Positions 17,741-26,862 of a stretch of 64,000 nt of DNA are shown here, one piece after another (position 1 is the first letter of the stretch; each line of letters begins with the position of its first letter). Under the pieces are notes generated by a model. It did no database searches. It was not told the origin of the DNA and worked only from the letters and a program-made list of their open reading frames with translations. The stretch covers positions 1 through 64,000 of the forward strand of contig CANNCP010000006.1 in assembly GCA_947503145.1 (NCBI GenBank). Reading direction: 5' to 3'. A program made the translations under genes and the position numbers. The DNA comes from an uncultured Roseovarius sp. (GTDB lineage Bacteria > Pseudomonadota > Alphaproteobacteria > Rhodobacterales > Rhodobacteraceae).

Positions 17741-18166
17741 ATGATCGGTGCGGTTGGTAGCATAGATCGGGAAGGCGAAGATCGCACCTACAATGTAATG
17801 GTTGCAGACGACGATGAGACCAATCGTGACATCGTCCGTTATTTCCTGTCCGACATTGGCGGGCTCGATCTGGTTGAGGTAACTGAAGGGCGGACGGCCC
17901 TGTTGCAGTGTCTGACTCAGCGCTTCGATCTTATTATCCTCGATTTGCGCCTGCCGTTCATCGGCGGAGATCGAATCGCTCAGCATCTGCGTGGTTCGTC
18001 TAACCCGAACTCGGCCACTCCGATCATCCTGTCCACCGCGATGTCTCGGGACGAGATCGGCACGGAGTTGGCCAACTGTCCGTACGACCGGTTCCTGCCC
18101 AAGCCGTTTTCGCGTGCCGATCTGGTTATGATGGTCAGTAATAAATTAGGGCTTGCTCTGGCGTGA
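17741..18166 (+). CDS. stand-alone response-regulator receiver protein
   Basis: A 141-residue protein consisting only of a CheY-like receiver domain. The acidic pocket is Asp23-25 (VADDDETNRD), the phosphoacceptor Asp68 (ILDLRLPF), the switch Thr99/Ser98, and the invariant Lys121 (FLPKPF). No output domain is present, so it would act through protein contact, as a phosphate shuttle or by binding a kinase. The large hybrid kinase starts 361 bp downstream on the same strand and lacks an HPt domain, so a functional link is likely but not shown. An internal start near 17799 (directly at MVADDD) would give too short a domain. A perfect palindrome lies in its promoter region. Confidence 0.9.
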   Translation: MIGAVGSIDREGEDRTYNVMVADDDETNRDIVRYFLSDIGGLDLVEVTEGRTALLQCLTQRFDLIILDLRLPFIGGDRIAQHLRGSSNPNSATPIILSTAMSRDEIGTELANCPYDRFLPKPFSRADLVMMVSNKLGLALA

Positions 18167-18527
18167 CGGGGTGAATGTTTGGGCCGGGTCGGCGAACCCG
18201 CCTGGATGCCGCTCTCGCGTCGCAGACAGCGATATGCGCCGTATCTTCGACATCTCCCACCTTAGTATGTGGTTGCAATGCAACCCTTGCCTGTCTGTCG
18301 CAGCTTGTGCTTGAAAGCTTGAGTTGTGCCGATCCATGAAATCGACTATGGCGTTTCGCCTTTATCCTGAGACATCATAAAGGTGAAACGCGCGCAGCGC
18401 TTGTATGTTACGCGCGTTTCGCAAAAAGTGGTGATTCAGGTTAAAGGCGAAGCGCTTTAAGCGCAAAATTTTTAACATCAATTTTGGAAAGTGGATTTAT
18501 GCCCTTGCCTATGCCCAGGTTCTCTTC
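18167..18527. other. 361-bp spacer containing repeat copy A
   Basis: Between the receiver gene and the hybrid kinase. Most of its structure is the repeat at 18378-18464. No ribosome site is visible directly before the kinase ATG at 18528, so leader folding may matter for its translation. Confidence 0.4.
18378..18464 (+). repeat. dispersed structured repeat, copy A (divergent)
   Basis: Begins TAAAGGTGAAACGCGCG and contains an inverted pair GAAACGCGCG / CGCGCGTTTC, then GTGATTCAGGTT, shared with copies D and E, and ends GCGCTTTAAGCGC. It is the least similar of five family members in this window (others at 21971, 40739, 59354 and 60635). Membership rests on the shared GTGATTCAGGTT core and TAAAGCG-like ends. 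Confidence 0.5.
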
Positions 18528-21500
18528 ATGAGCAGATCGAAGCGATCCGATTTTACCACTTCCGGGCCTCTGACCGAGGAAGAAACGAAAGCGTTGCTCT
18601 CGGGTCTTCCATTGCTGATGCTGCACTTTGACGCCACCGGACATTGCATCCGGGCGAATTCTTCGTCGGCGCTGGTGCCGATGTTGGATGCCAGGATGCT
18701 GGTCGGGCTTCAGCTTGGCGAACTGGACCTGCCCGATGATCGGACCAGGGCCCGTCCGGTGGATGTCTCGAACCGATCGGTGGTCCTGCGTGCCGGTGGG
18801 CGTGAACACCATATGATTGTCGTGCAGATGTCCACGCAGGTAAAAGGCAACGGGCACGAAACGCTGCTTGTGTTGCGGGCCGAGACCGCCGCCGAAGCCG
18901 AACAGCGCGAGCATTTCTTCCTGCCCGAGATTGCAAGGCGAACCGAGAGTATCGTCATGGTGACGGATGTCGATCACTGTATCACCTGGGTCAACGAGGC
19001 ATTCGAAAAGCGCACCGGATACAGCCTGCAAGAAGCAATCGGCAAGCACCCGGTCGATCTGCTACAGTACGAGAGTACCGATCAGGAGACGATGGCACGG
19101 ATCGCCGCGGCAATGCGAAGCAACGAGCCGGTGCAGGCCGAGGTCCGTAACCGCTCTAAGCAAGGCGATGAATACTGGGTGTTGCTGGACACCCAGCCGT
19201 TGCGGGGGCCCAATGGCGCGCTGTGTGGCTATATGAGTGTTCAGATCGACGTGAGCGCACTCAAGGCGCTTACGCAAAAGGCCGAACGGGCCACTCGCCA
19301 GGCCATGAAGCTGGCCAACGAACGCATGCGAGTGCAAAACCAGATGTTCGAGGTAATCGCGGCGCTGCCCTATGGCTTTGCGTTGTTTGACAGCGATTTG
19401 AAGCTGATTGTCGGCAATCAAAAATTTATCGAATTCTCGGGCGGTGCGGCAAGCAAGGTCGTGTGCGGCACGGATTACGAAACGATCATGCGCGAGATCG
19501 CGCAAACCGGCAGGTTTCTGGAAACTGCGGCCGAACAAGAGGACTGGGTGTCCGACAAGCTGGCACAGCTGGAGCAGCCGTCGAACGAATGGCGCTATTT
19601 CAACGTTAAAAACGACAAATGGATTGAGGCAATCGAAAAGCCCCTCCCGAACGGCGGGTTGATCAGCCTGCGGCTTGACGTCACGGCGTTGAAGCTGGCC
19701 AGTCAGCGCCTGGCCACGGTGATCGAGGGCGCCTCGGTTGGCACCTGGACCCGTAATGTCAGGAAAGGGATCAGCGAGGTCGATGATCGCTGGACCGCCA
19801 TGCTGGGCTATGAGCCGGGAGAAGTGAGCGAGTTCAGCGATAATGACCTGGCCAACATGATCCACCCTGAAGATCGCAAAGCCACCGTGGCCGAGTGGGC
19901 CCGGATCAAGCAAGGCGAGATTGATTTCTTCGAAGAGATCTTTCGCTTGCCGCATAAGGACGGGCATTGGGTCAGTATCCTGTCGCGCGCGCTGGTTTTG
20001 CATCGCGATGCTTCGGGTCAGCCCGAGATTGTGTCGGGCGTCCATATCGATGTCACCGAACACAAGAAGCGCGAAGACGAGCTTGAACTGGCGCTCAAAG
20101 AGAAGGCGGCGGCCGATAAGCGGCTCTACGATGTCGCCAACGTCAGCGATGACTGGCTGTGGGAGCAGGACGAGAACCTGCGTTTCACCTCGATGTCCGA
20201 AAGCATTACACGAACGACCGGCATCCCGGTGGACCAAATCATTGGAAAGACGCGCGAAGAGCTTCAAGGTGACCCATCGAGCATGTGCCAGATTCCGGGT
20301 TGGGAGGCGTTCAAGGCGCGGGTCGCCGCGCGTGAACCCTTTCGCAACTTCCAATATCCGCTCATTGCCAGAAACACGGGCCAGGTTGTCTGGCTTCGCG
20401 CGAACGGTGCGCCGGTCTTTGATCACGAGGGCAAATTTCGTGGCTATCGCGGGATCGGCACGGATGTGACCGCGCTGGTCGAAGCACGCGAACACGCCGA
20501 AGAAGCCAGCCGTACCAAGTCTCTCTTTCTTGCCAACATGAGCCACGAGATCCGCACGCCGCTAAACGGCGTGCTGGGCATGGCGGAACTGCTGGAAACG
20601 CAGATGAGCGACTCTGAGCAGCGGCGCATGGTCAGCATCATCCGGCAATCAGGTGAATCACTGCTGTCGATCCTTAACGATCTTCTCGACATGTCCAAGA
20701 TCGAGGCCGGGCGGCTCGAACTTGAGAACTTGCCGTTCCGCCCGGCCGATCTGGTGGAGGGGGTCGAGAACCTGTACGGGCTCAAGGCGCAGGAAGAGGG
20801 GCTCGACTTTGAGGTGCTGACCGGGAGCGGGACACAGAAATACCGCCTGGGCGATCAGAACCGGGTGCGCCAGATCCTCAACAACCTGACCGGTAATGCC
20901 ATCAAGTTCACCGAGGCCGGCCAGGTGGTGGTGAAGATCAGTGCGCGTGTCGGGGCCGATCTGATCATCGAGGTACGCGATACCGGTATCGGTGTAGACC
21001 CCAAACAGCAGGAGCGATTGTTCAAGGACTTCAGCCAGGCGGACGCGTCGATTGCCAAGCGCTATGGCGGCACCGGATTGGGGTTGGCCATCGTCAAGCA
21101 ACTGGTCGATATGATGGACGGGCAGATCAGTGTGGAATCGGCCCTCGGCGCGGGTACGTGCATTACCGTTAGCCTGCCGCTCGCTGAATGTGCCCCGCCC
21201 CAGGCGGATCAGGGCGGCGCGGAGCACACGGCACTGGTGCACCGGCTGGACGGCGTGCGAGTATTGGCGGCCGACGACAACAATACCAACCGGCTGTTAC
21301 TTAGCGAAGTTCTGCGCAGATATGGCGCCGAGGTCACGCAGGTCGTAAACGGGGCGCAGGCGGTGGAGGCTTGGGAGCCCGGTCGTTTCGATGTCTTGAT
21401 CCTTGACGTCTCGATGCCGGTAATGGACGGGATCAAGGCGCTGAATAAAATTCAGGAACGGGCCGAGCAGAGTTCTGGCGAACCGGTGCTGGCGATTGCC

Positions 21501-21632
21501 TTTACCGCCAATGCGATGGCCCATCAGGTGGTTGAGTATATCGAGGCGGGTTTTATCACCCATGTGCCGAAACCCTTCCGCGCGGCCGAGCTGTTAAAGG
21601 CCATCACCGCCATCCTGCCGCAGCGCCAGTAA
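18528..21632 (+). CDS. soluble hybrid sensor histidine kinase with multiple PAS domains
   Basis: A 1034-residue kinase without a convincing membrane helix, so a cytoplasmic sensor. About five PAS-type modules lie in order (roughly 20-125, 135-245, 265-385, 395-510 and 525-650). The second has VNEAFEKRTGYSLQEAIGK and the fourth has MLGYEPGEVSEF with a PAC tail. Next come the dimerisation/phosphoacceptor helix with His673 (ANMSHEIRTPLNG), an HATPase domain with N-box NNLTGNAIKF and G-boxes DTGIGV and GGTGLGLAI, and a C-terminal receiver with Asp960 (LILDVSMPVMDG). There is no HPt domain; phosphate probably leaves through another protein, possibly the stand-alone receiver at 17741. The signal is unknown; none of the PAS modules shows an obvious haem or flavin motif by eye. 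Confidence 0.93.
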   Translation: MSRSKRSDFTTSGPLTEEETKALLSGLPLLMLHFDATGHCIRANSSSALVPMLDARMLVGLQLGELDLPDDRTRARPVDVSNRSVVLRAGGREHHMIVVQMSTQVKGNGHETLLVLRAETAAEAEQREHFFLPEIARRTESIVMVTDVDHCITWVNEAFEKRTGYSLQEAIGKHPVDLLQYESTDQETMARIAAAMRSNEPVQAEVRNRSKQGDEYWVLLDTQPLRGPNGALCGYMSVQIDVSALKALTQKAERATRQAMKLANERMRVQNQMFEVIAALPYGFALFDSDLKLIVGNQKFIEFSGGAASKVVCGTDYETIMREIAQTGRFLETAAEQEDWVSDKLAQLEQPSNEWRYFNVKNDKWIEAIEKPLPNGGLISLRLDVTALKLASQRLATVIEGASVGTWTRNVRKGISEVDDRWTAMLGYEPGEVSEFSDNDLANMIHPEDRKATVAEWARIKQGEIDFFEEIFRLPHKDGHWVSILSRALVLHRDASGQPEIVSGVHIDVTEHKKREDELELALKEKAAADKRLYDVANVSDDWLWEQDENLRFTSMSESITRTTGIPVDQIIGKTREELQGDPSSMCQIPGWEAFKARVAAREPFRNFQYPLIARNTGQVVWLRANGAPVFDHEGKFRGYRGIGTDVTALVEAREHAEEASRTKSLFLANMSHEIRTPLNGVLGMAELLETQMSDSEQRRMVSIIRQSGESLLSILNDLLDMSKIEAGRLELENLPFRPADLVEGVENLYGLKAQEEGLDFEVLTGSGTQKYRLGDQNRVRQILNNLTGNAIKFTEAGQVVVKISARVGADLIIEVRDTGIGVDPKQQERLFKDFSQADASIAKRYGGTGLGLAIVKQLVDMMDGQISVESALGAGTCITVSLPLAECAPPQADQGGAEHTALVHRLDGVRVLAADDNNTNRLLLSEVLRRYGAEVTQVVNGAQAVEAWEPGRFDVLILDVSMPVMDGIKALNKIQERAEQSSGEPVLAIAFTANAMAHQVVEYIEAGFITHVPKPFRAAELLKAITAILPQRQ

Positions 21633-21853
21633 GGCGGATCAGCCGTTCATTGACCATCTTGTTGCGCTGCGGCTTCGTCAGGCTGCCGATATTGCAAGTG
21701 TATGCAACGCCTCCATCATGAGGCAATTGGATCGCGAAACTTGCGTCACGTGCAACGCGCCGCATAATGGTGCCAACCAAATGAGCCAAATTCACTATTT
21801 CGTTTAACATATTTTGAGTGCAAAGATTTTTATGACGGACACTTTAGGAATTT

Positions 21854-21973
21854 ATGTCTTTGACGAATGGACCTGAACCCACGCTGCAAGCCCAACGTGA
21901 CGCTCTCACCATCCAAGATGGCCTCGCCGAGATTGAGCGCGCAAGCCGGGAGTGGCGAGATCAATATTTCTAA
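21854..21973 (+). CDS. possible small protein, 39 residues, unknown
   Basis: ATG 21854 to TAA 21971-21973 encodes a hydrophilic, probably helical peptide. It begins MSLTNGPEPTLQ and ends ASREWRDQYF, with charge and aromatic content like real small proteins. A weak purine-rich ribosome site (AGGAA) lies seven bases upstream. Its stop codon is the first three bases of repeat copy B, the same arrangement seen at the end of the ASKHA gene at 60683. No homology can be claimed. It could be a chance frame. Confidence 0.3.
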   Translation: MSLTNGPEPTLQAQRDALTIQDGLAEIERASREWRDQYF

Positions 21974-22002
21974 AGCGTTCCGCGAAAAACCAGAGGCACT
22001 CA
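21971..22002 (+). repeat. dispersed structured repeat, copy B (short)
   Basis: TAAAGCGTTCCGCGAAAAAC at 21971-21990 equals the left end of copy C at 40739 base for base. After this the sequence departs, with only CACTCAG reminiscent of copy C. It looks like a left-end fragment of the element. Confidence 0.65.
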
Positions 22003-22404
22003 GTTAAGACGGATACTTTAGTCATCGCTACCTTTGACCATGCACAAGCCTGGCGGGGGAGGGGGCGGCAAAACATGGCGGTATTCACGCGCCATCAATC
22101 CCCTGAGCAGAAGGGATCATGACCGAAATTGCCCCGGTTTGGTGCACGGAATGCAGTAAAATCGCCGCATTTCTCTGGCATGGTGTGGCCTTGATACACG
22201 TAGTCACCCATGCGAGGCACTCATGTTTGTACGCCCATTTCAGACGTCACCGCCGCGCCATTCGCGCCTGTTCGAGTTGATCCGCCAGGGTGAGTTTGCG
22301 GCGTTCGTCAAGGCGCGTCGTGACGAGACCGCAGAATCCGACACCGGTGCCCATGCGTTGTTTCTCAAGCACGCACAGCGGTCGCTGCGCCAACCCGTGC
22401 AGGG

Positions 22405-23121
22405 TCAGCCGCGAAAGCCGGAGGCGACCACGAATTTCTCTGAGCTGTCGGAACGCGACGCAGGCGGCTTTACGTTCACCACCTTGGTAAATCGCTGTTT
22501 CAGTAGCTTTTGCAACTCGCCTTCGGCCCCGCCTGCCAGTACCTTGGACACGAATGTGCCGCCTTCTTCCAGAACGTCAAAGGCCAGATAGGCTGCCGCC
22601 TCGCAGAGCGAGATGATGCGCAGGTGGTCGGTCTGTTTGTGGCCCGAACTGGACGCGGCCATGTCGGACATGACGACATCGGCCTTGCCCCCGAGCCACT
22701 CCTTGATCTTGTCGTCAGCGCCGTCGTCCATGAAATCAAGCACGTGAAGCTCGGCCCCGGCGACTGGTTCCATCTCTTGCAGATCGACGCCGATGATGCG
22801 GCCCTGCGCCTTGCCGCTGCGGGCACCCAAGGCGTTGATGCGCGGCACGGCGACCTGAATCCAGCCGCCCGGTGCCGCCCCCAGATCAAGAACGCGGGCT
22901 CCCGGCACGAGAAAGCGGTACTTGTCGTCAAGCTCCATGATCTTGAACGCGGCGCGACCGCGATAGCCCTCATTCTGGGCTCGCTTCACGTAGGGGTCAT
23001 TTAGCTGACGTTGCAGCCAGCGGGTCGAGGACGCTGTGCGGCCGCGCGCGGTCTTGACCTTGACCGTCAGATCGCGTTGGCCGCGCCCCGATGTGTTCTT
23101 GCCGTCCGGTCCCTTGTTCAT
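22405..23121 (-). CDS. rlmE: 23S rRNA (uridine-2552-2'-O)-methyltransferase
   Basis: A 238-residue RrmJ/FtsJ-type enzyme that 2'-O-methylates U2552 in the peptidyl-transferase A-loop during late 50S assembly. The SAM-binding motif is [12 protein letters not shown] (about 76-87). The K-D-K-E catalytic set is visible as Lys60 (AAFK), Asp153 (MSDMA), Lys193 (FVSKVLAGG) and Glu228 (SSEKFVV). A basic 30-residue N-terminal extension compared with the E. coli enzyme is normal in alphaproteobacteria. The start overlaps the stop of the upstream ppx gene by four bases, so the two are cotranscribed. Confidence 0.95.
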   Translation of the reverse strand: MNKGPDGKNTSGRGQRDLTVKVKTARGRTASSTRWLQRQLNDPYVKRAQNEGYRGRAAFKIMELDDKYRFLVPGARVLDLGAAPGGWIQVAVPRINALGARSGKAQGRIIGVDLQEMEPVAGAELHVLDFMDDGADDKIKEWLGGKADVVMSDMAASSSGHKQTDHLRIISLCEAAAYLAFDVLEEGGTFVSKVLAGGAEGELQKLLKQRFTKVVNVKPPASRSDSSEKFVVASGFRG

Positions 23122-24233
23122 CTCGTATCCTCATCCGTCAATACACCGTCTGCCGACATCAGCGCATACAGCATCCCCTCGCGCAGGCCCCGGTCCGCGA
23201 CCGAGAGCCGATCGGTCGGCCAGCAGCGCAGCAGCGCCTGCAGGATCGCGGCGCCCGGCATGATCAGCGCCTGCCGATCAAGACCGATGCGCGGGTCGTG
23301 TCGCCGCCCGATAGGCCCCAGCGCGAGGTATGAGCGAATCACAGCGTCGATTTCGTCAGAGGTCATGCGTAGCCCATCGACCCGGTTGCGGTCATAGCGG
23401 CGCAGCCCCAGATGGCTGGCCGCGACGGTCGTGACCGTACCGGATGTGCCGACGATCTGAAATCCCTCACGGGTCTGTTCGCGCTTGTAGGGTGCAAATT
23501 CTGCCAGGTTCTCTTCAAAGAACCAACTCATCAGGGCAAAACGTGCCGCGTCGTCCTCCACGTCCTGGAACTGGTCGCGCAGTGTCGCCACCCCCAGCGG
23601 CACGCTGATCCAGTCCACGACGCGGGCGCGCGGTATCGAATCCTCGACGGTATGAAACCCGCCATGCAGCCGCATGATCGCACGCGGGCGGTCGCGGTGC
23701 GGCACGCCGCGCAGGTCGATCCAGACCAATTCTGTCGAGCCGCCGCCGATATCCACGACCAGAAGCTGATCGGTATTCCGGCTGACCAGCGGCGCACAAG
23801 ACACCACCGCCAACTGCGCCTCTTCGAGCGGCGTGATGATATCGAGGCTGAGACCGGTCTCGCGCCGGACCCGAGCCATGAAGGCATCGCCATTGATCGC
23901 GCGTCGACACGCCTCGGTCGCGATCAGACGCATCTTTTCCACCTTGTGGCGTTTCAGCTTTTGCTGGCAAACCCTGAGCGCCTGAATGGTACGTCCGATG
24001 GAGGTACGCGACAGCCGCCCGGACATTTCCAGACCCGCGCCCAGCTGTACCGATTTCGAGAAGCTGTCCACGACTCTGAACTGACTGCCGCGCGGTTCGG
24101 CAATCAGCATCCTGCAACTGTTGGTTCCCAGATCGAGCGCCGCATAGAGCGGGCCACGATCGGGCGGTTTCGGCGCGGCGCTCTCTACCGGTTCCGGGAA
24201 CGCGCCCGCACCTTCGGGACGCCTGGGCGTCAT
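23118..24233 (-). CDS. Ppx/GppA family exopolyphosphatase / pppGpp phosphohydrolase
   Basis: A 371-residue member of the ASKHA-fold Ppx/GppA family. Nucleotide-phosphate motifs [16 protein letters not shown] (about 32-47) and [13 protein letters not shown] (about 158-170) are intact, as are [20 protein letters not shown] and the C-terminal [11 protein letters not shown]. The length corresponds to the short single-unit form (E. coli Ppx is longer), common in Rhodobacterales, where polyphosphate versus pppGpp preference is not predictable from sequence. The first 25 residues are proline/charge-rich and probably disordered. It is cotranscribed with rlmE. Confidence 0.88.
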   Translation of the reverse strand: MTPRRPEGAGAFPEPVESAAPKPPDRGPLYAALDLGTNSCRMLIAEPRGSQFRVVDSFSKSVQLGAGLEMSGRLSRTSIGRTIQALRVCQQKLKRHKVEKMRLIATEACRRAINGDAFMARVRRETGLSLDIITPLEEAQLAVVSCAPLVSRNTDQLLVVDIGGGSTELVWIDLRGVPHRDRPRAIMRLHGGFHTVEDSIPRARVVDWISVPLGVATLRDQFQDVEDDAARFALMSWFFEENLAEFAPYKREQTREGFQIVGTSGTVTTVAASHLGLRRYDRNRVDGLRMTSDEIDAVIRSYLALGPIGRRHDPRIGLDRQALIMPGAAILQALLRCWPTDRLSVADRGLREGMLYALMSADGVLTDEDTR

Positions 24234-24467
24234 GATGGAACGCCCTCCATTTCGAGTTGTCTGTAAGGTAGGTCTTTAGGGGTGTCTGCGCAAGCGCTGC
24301 TGCGGCTCATCTTGATGATGAGAATTTCGGGACAGCGTGCCTGTAGCCAAATCGCGCCGTAACACTTAGAAATGGTGGCGTCGCTCTGCGTGCCCGTCAT
24401 GTCGAAATCAGGCCGCGTGCGGCCCGAGGCTTGCTTTACATAGAAGCGACCAACTGAGGAATCACGA

Positions 24468-24794
24468 ATGGCTGATGTTACCATAGTCTACTGGCGCGAC
24501 ATTCCGGCGCAGATCATTGTCGGCAAAGGACGCCGCGGCTCGAAACGGCAGTTGCCAGAGCGTTTTGAGCAGGCGATCGACCGGGCCGCGATGAAAACCG
24601 GCACGGGTGGTACGGATGACTACCTGGCGGAATGGCGCAAGGCCGCCCCCTACCTCGTGGAAGGTGACGCGGAGGCGGTTGCCGATGCCGAAGCGGCACG
24701 GCTGGACGCCGAATACGACAGGGAGCGGCTCAAGGCATTGATTGCCAATAACGGCTGGAATGCCGATTCTCGGTCCGATGACATGACTGCATGA
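24468..24794 (+). CDS. 'virulence factor' domain small protein
   Basis: A 108-residue protein of the family named Virulence_fact, beginning VTIVYWRDIPAQIIVGKGR and continuing with KRQLPERFEQAIDRAAMKTG and TDDYLAEWRK. The family name is historical; in Rhodobacteraceae the gene typically precedes a MetF-like reductase and a methyl-THF corrinoid methyltransferase, as here. The stop overlaps the upstream ATG of the next frame (ATGA at 24791), suggesting one operon of three. A role in folate or corrinoid methyl transfer is inferred from this neighbourhood only. Confidence 0.8.
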   Translation: MADVTIVYWRDIPAQIIVGKGRRGSKRQLPERFEQAIDRAAMKTGTGGTDDYLAEWRKAAPYLVEGDAEAVADAEAARLDAEYDRERLKALIANNGWNADSRSDDMTA

Positions 24795-24820
24795 AACCTT
24801 CGGGTATTTGGGAGACCGTA

Positions 24821-25750
24821 ATGGCTCTTTTGAACTTCAGAAAACGTGAGAAACCCGGCACATCGCCGGTCGATGGCAAGGTCGAGGCGTTGCTGCAGAA
24901 TTATTCGATCGAGGTGATGCCGCGCACCGCCGAAAAGGTCGAGGACTTTCGCGATCTGCTGCCTGCGGGCACACGTGTCTACATCGCCCATATCGAAGGC
25001 ACGCCTATCGAGGACATGGTGGCCACCGCAAAACGCCTGAATGCCGACGGCTATCCGGTAATGCCGCATTTTCCGGCCCGTATCATCAAGGACCGCAACG
25101 TGCTGGCCGACTGGATCGCACGCTACCAGGGCGAGGCGGACGTGAAGCAGGCGCTGTTGCTGGCAGGCGGCGTCGCCAAGCCGCATGGCGACTTCCACAG
25201 TTCGATGCAACTGCTGGAGACCGGTGAATTCGACAAGGCGGGCTTTACCCGGCTGCACGTCGCGGGCCACCCCGAAGGCAACCGTGACATCGACCCCGAC
25301 GGGTCGATGAAAAACGTGGACGACGCGCTGCGCTGGAAGCAAAAATTCAGCGAAACCACGGATGCCGAAATGGCGCTGGCCACCCAGTTTGCGTTTGACG
25401 CGAAACCGCTCATCGCATGGGCCGACAGCCTGGCGGCTGCCGGGATCACCTTGCCCATCCACATCGGCATCGCGGGTCCCGCAAAGCTGCAGACGCTGAT
25501 CAAGTTCGCCATCGCCTGCGGTGTTGGCGCGTCGCTGAAAGTGCTGCAAAAGCGCGCCATGGACGTCACCAAGCTGCTGCTGCCCTACGAGCCCAACGAC
25601 GTGTTGGCAGAACTGGCCGCGCACAAGGCGGCAAACCCGGATTTCAACATCACCAATGTGCATTTCTTCCCGCTGGGCGGTATCAAGACCAATGCAACCT
25701 GGGCGATCGTGAACGGCGGCCACGCGGGCAAGCCTGCAAACGCATCCTGA
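24821..25750 (+). CDS. methylenetetrahydrofolate reductase family protein
   Basis: About 309 residues with the MetF TIM-barrel pattern: IEVMPRTAEKVEDF, VYIAHIEGTP, NADGYPVMPHFPARII, LLLAGGVAKPHGDFHSSM, RLHVAGHPEGN and the late PIHIGIAGPAKLQTL. Family members use FAD and NAD(P)H to reduce methylene-THF to methyl-THF. This branch differs from canonical MetF and is often annotated only as MTHFR-like. An in-frame ATG at 24791 overlaps the upstream stop, but ATG 24821 has a GGGAGA ribosome site and starts the conserved region. The product, methyl-THF, is the substrate of the methyltransferase encoded next, which supports the assignment. Confidence 0.85.
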   Translation: MALLNFRKREKPGTSPVDGKVEALLQNYSIEVMPRTAEKVEDFRDLLPAGTRVYIAHIEGTPIEDMVATAKRLNADGYPVMPHFPARIIKDRNVLADWIARYQGEADVKQALLLAGGVAKPHGDFHSSMQLLETGEFDKAGFTRLHVAGHPEGNRDIDPDGSMKNVDDALRWKQKFSETTDAEMALATQFAFDAKPLIAWADSLAAAGITLPIHIGIAGPAKLQTLIKFAIACGVGASLKVLQKRAMDVTKLLLPYEPNDVLAELAAHKAANPDFNITNVHFFPLGGIKTNATWAIVNGGHAGKPANAS

Positions 25751-25779
25751 ACCAATCAAATTCTGAAAGGTGGTCAAGC

Positions 25780-26841
25780 ATGACCCGTACGATCGTCGAG
25801 AGCAAAACGAAAACCGCCGTCATCGGCTTTGACGAGCCGTTCTGCGTCATCGGCGAACGGATCAACCCCACAGGCCGCAAGAAACTGGCCGCAGAGCTGG
25901 AAGCGGGTGATTTTTCAACCGTGGAATCGGACGCGGTGGCACAGGCCGCCGCTGGCGCGAGCGTGCTCGATATCAATGCGGGCGTTGTCTATAACTCCAA
26001 CCCCAACCCGAACGAAACCGAACCGCCGCTGATGACCAAGATCATCGAGCTGGTGCAGGGGCTGGTCGATCTGCCGCTCTGCATCGACAGTTCCGTACCC
26101 GCAGCGCTGGAGGCCGGGCTGAAGGCGGCGCATGGTCGCCCGCTGCTGAACTCGGTCACCGGCGAGGAAGAGCGGCTGGAATTCGTCCTGCCGCTGGTCA
26201 AGAAATACAACGTGCCCGTAGTGGCGATCTCGAACGATGACACCGGCATTTCCGAAGATCCCGACGTGCGCTTTGCCGTGGCCAAGAAGATCGTCGAACG
26301 TGCCGCAGATTTTGGTATTCCGGCGCATGATATCGTAGTCGATCCGCTGGTCATGCCCATCGGCGCGATGGGGACCGCCGGCTTGCAGGTCTTTGCGCTC
26401 GTGCGCCGCCTGCGCGAAGAGCTGGGCGTGAACACCACCTGTGGCGCCTCCAACATCAGCTTTGGCCTGCCCAACCGTCACGGGATCAACAATGCCTTTC
26501 TGCCCATGGCAATGGGGGCTGGCATGACCAGCGCCATCATGAACCCCATAGCGCTGCCGGTGAAACAGGCCCAGATCGCCGCCAAGAAGGCCGAGATCGC
26601 CGAGGCCGGTCTGGTTCTGCCCGACGATATGGACGACGAGACGTTCTGCCAACTTTTCGGGCTGGGCAGCACCAATCCGCGGCCAGGCTCGGAGATGGAA
26701 GCGATCTATGCTGCCAATTTTCTGACCGACAACGATCCGCATGGCGGCAAGTGGATCGAGTTCAACAAGGTTGCCCCCAAGGCCGGGCACGAAGGCCGTG
26801 GTCGCGCGGGCCGCGTGGGTGGTCGGCGTCGCCGGGGCTGA
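25780..26841 (+). CDS. methyltetrahydrofolate:corrinoid methyltransferase (pterin-binding module of split methionine synthase)
   Basis: A 353-residue pterin-binding TIM-barrel protein like the central domain of MetH and like CFeSP methyltransferase AcsE. Motifs: GERINPTGR (about 25-33), SVLDINAGV (about 61-69), CIDSSVPAALEAGL and NSVTGEEER, then GASNISFGLPNR with the Asn typical of this superfamily. It transfers the methyl group of methyl-THF to cob(I)alamin on a separate corrinoid protein. In roseobacters, methionine synthase is known to be split into separate polypeptides, and this module fits that role. The open frame reaches back to 25417, but ATG 25780 with an AAAGGTGG ribosome site is clearly the start. 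The C-terminus is an Arg/Gly tail ending VGGRRRRG, echoed by the ASKHA protein at 60683. Confidence 0.88.
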   Translation: MTRTIVESKTKTAVIGFDEPFCVIGERINPTGRKKLAAELEAGDFSTVESDAVAQAAAGASVLDINAGVVYNSNPNPNETEPPLMTKIIELVQGLVDLPLCIDSSVPAALEAGLKAAHGRPLLNSVTGEEERLEFVLPLVKKYNVPVVAISNDDTGISEDPDVRFAVAKKIVERAADFGIPAHDIVVDPLVMPIGAMGTAGLQVFALVRRLREELGVNTTCGASNISFGLPNRHGINNAFLPMAMGAGMTSAIMNPIALPVKQAQIAAKKAEIAEAGLVLPDDMDDETFCQLFGLGSTNPRPGSEMEAIYAANFLTDNDPHGGKWIEFNKVAPKAGHEGRGRAGRVGGRRRRG

Positions 26842-26862
26842 TCCGAGGTCGTACTAATCACG

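Larger units (their letters stand above)
21633..22404. other. 772-bp spacer with possible micro-ORFs and repeat copy B
   Basis: Separates the hybrid kinase (plus) from rlmE (minus, ending at 22405). It contains the candidate 39-codon ORF at 21854-21973 and the repeat at 21971. A divergent minus frame, 21604-21810 (68 codons), opens just upstream but overlaps the kinase 3' end and has no known domain. A plus frame from ATG 22223 runs 122 codons, but over half overlaps rlmE antisense. No other feature is supported. Confidence 0.4.

Noticed and set aside
22223..22591. 122-codon plus-strand frame with a passable start (MFVRPFQTSP...)
   Set aside because: Half of it lies antisense to rlmE, whose frame is certain. 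The unique part has no domain, and the composition fits a shadow frame.
24468..24794. Virulence determinant
   Set aside because: The family name is historical; the location with folate/corrinoid genes points to metabolism.
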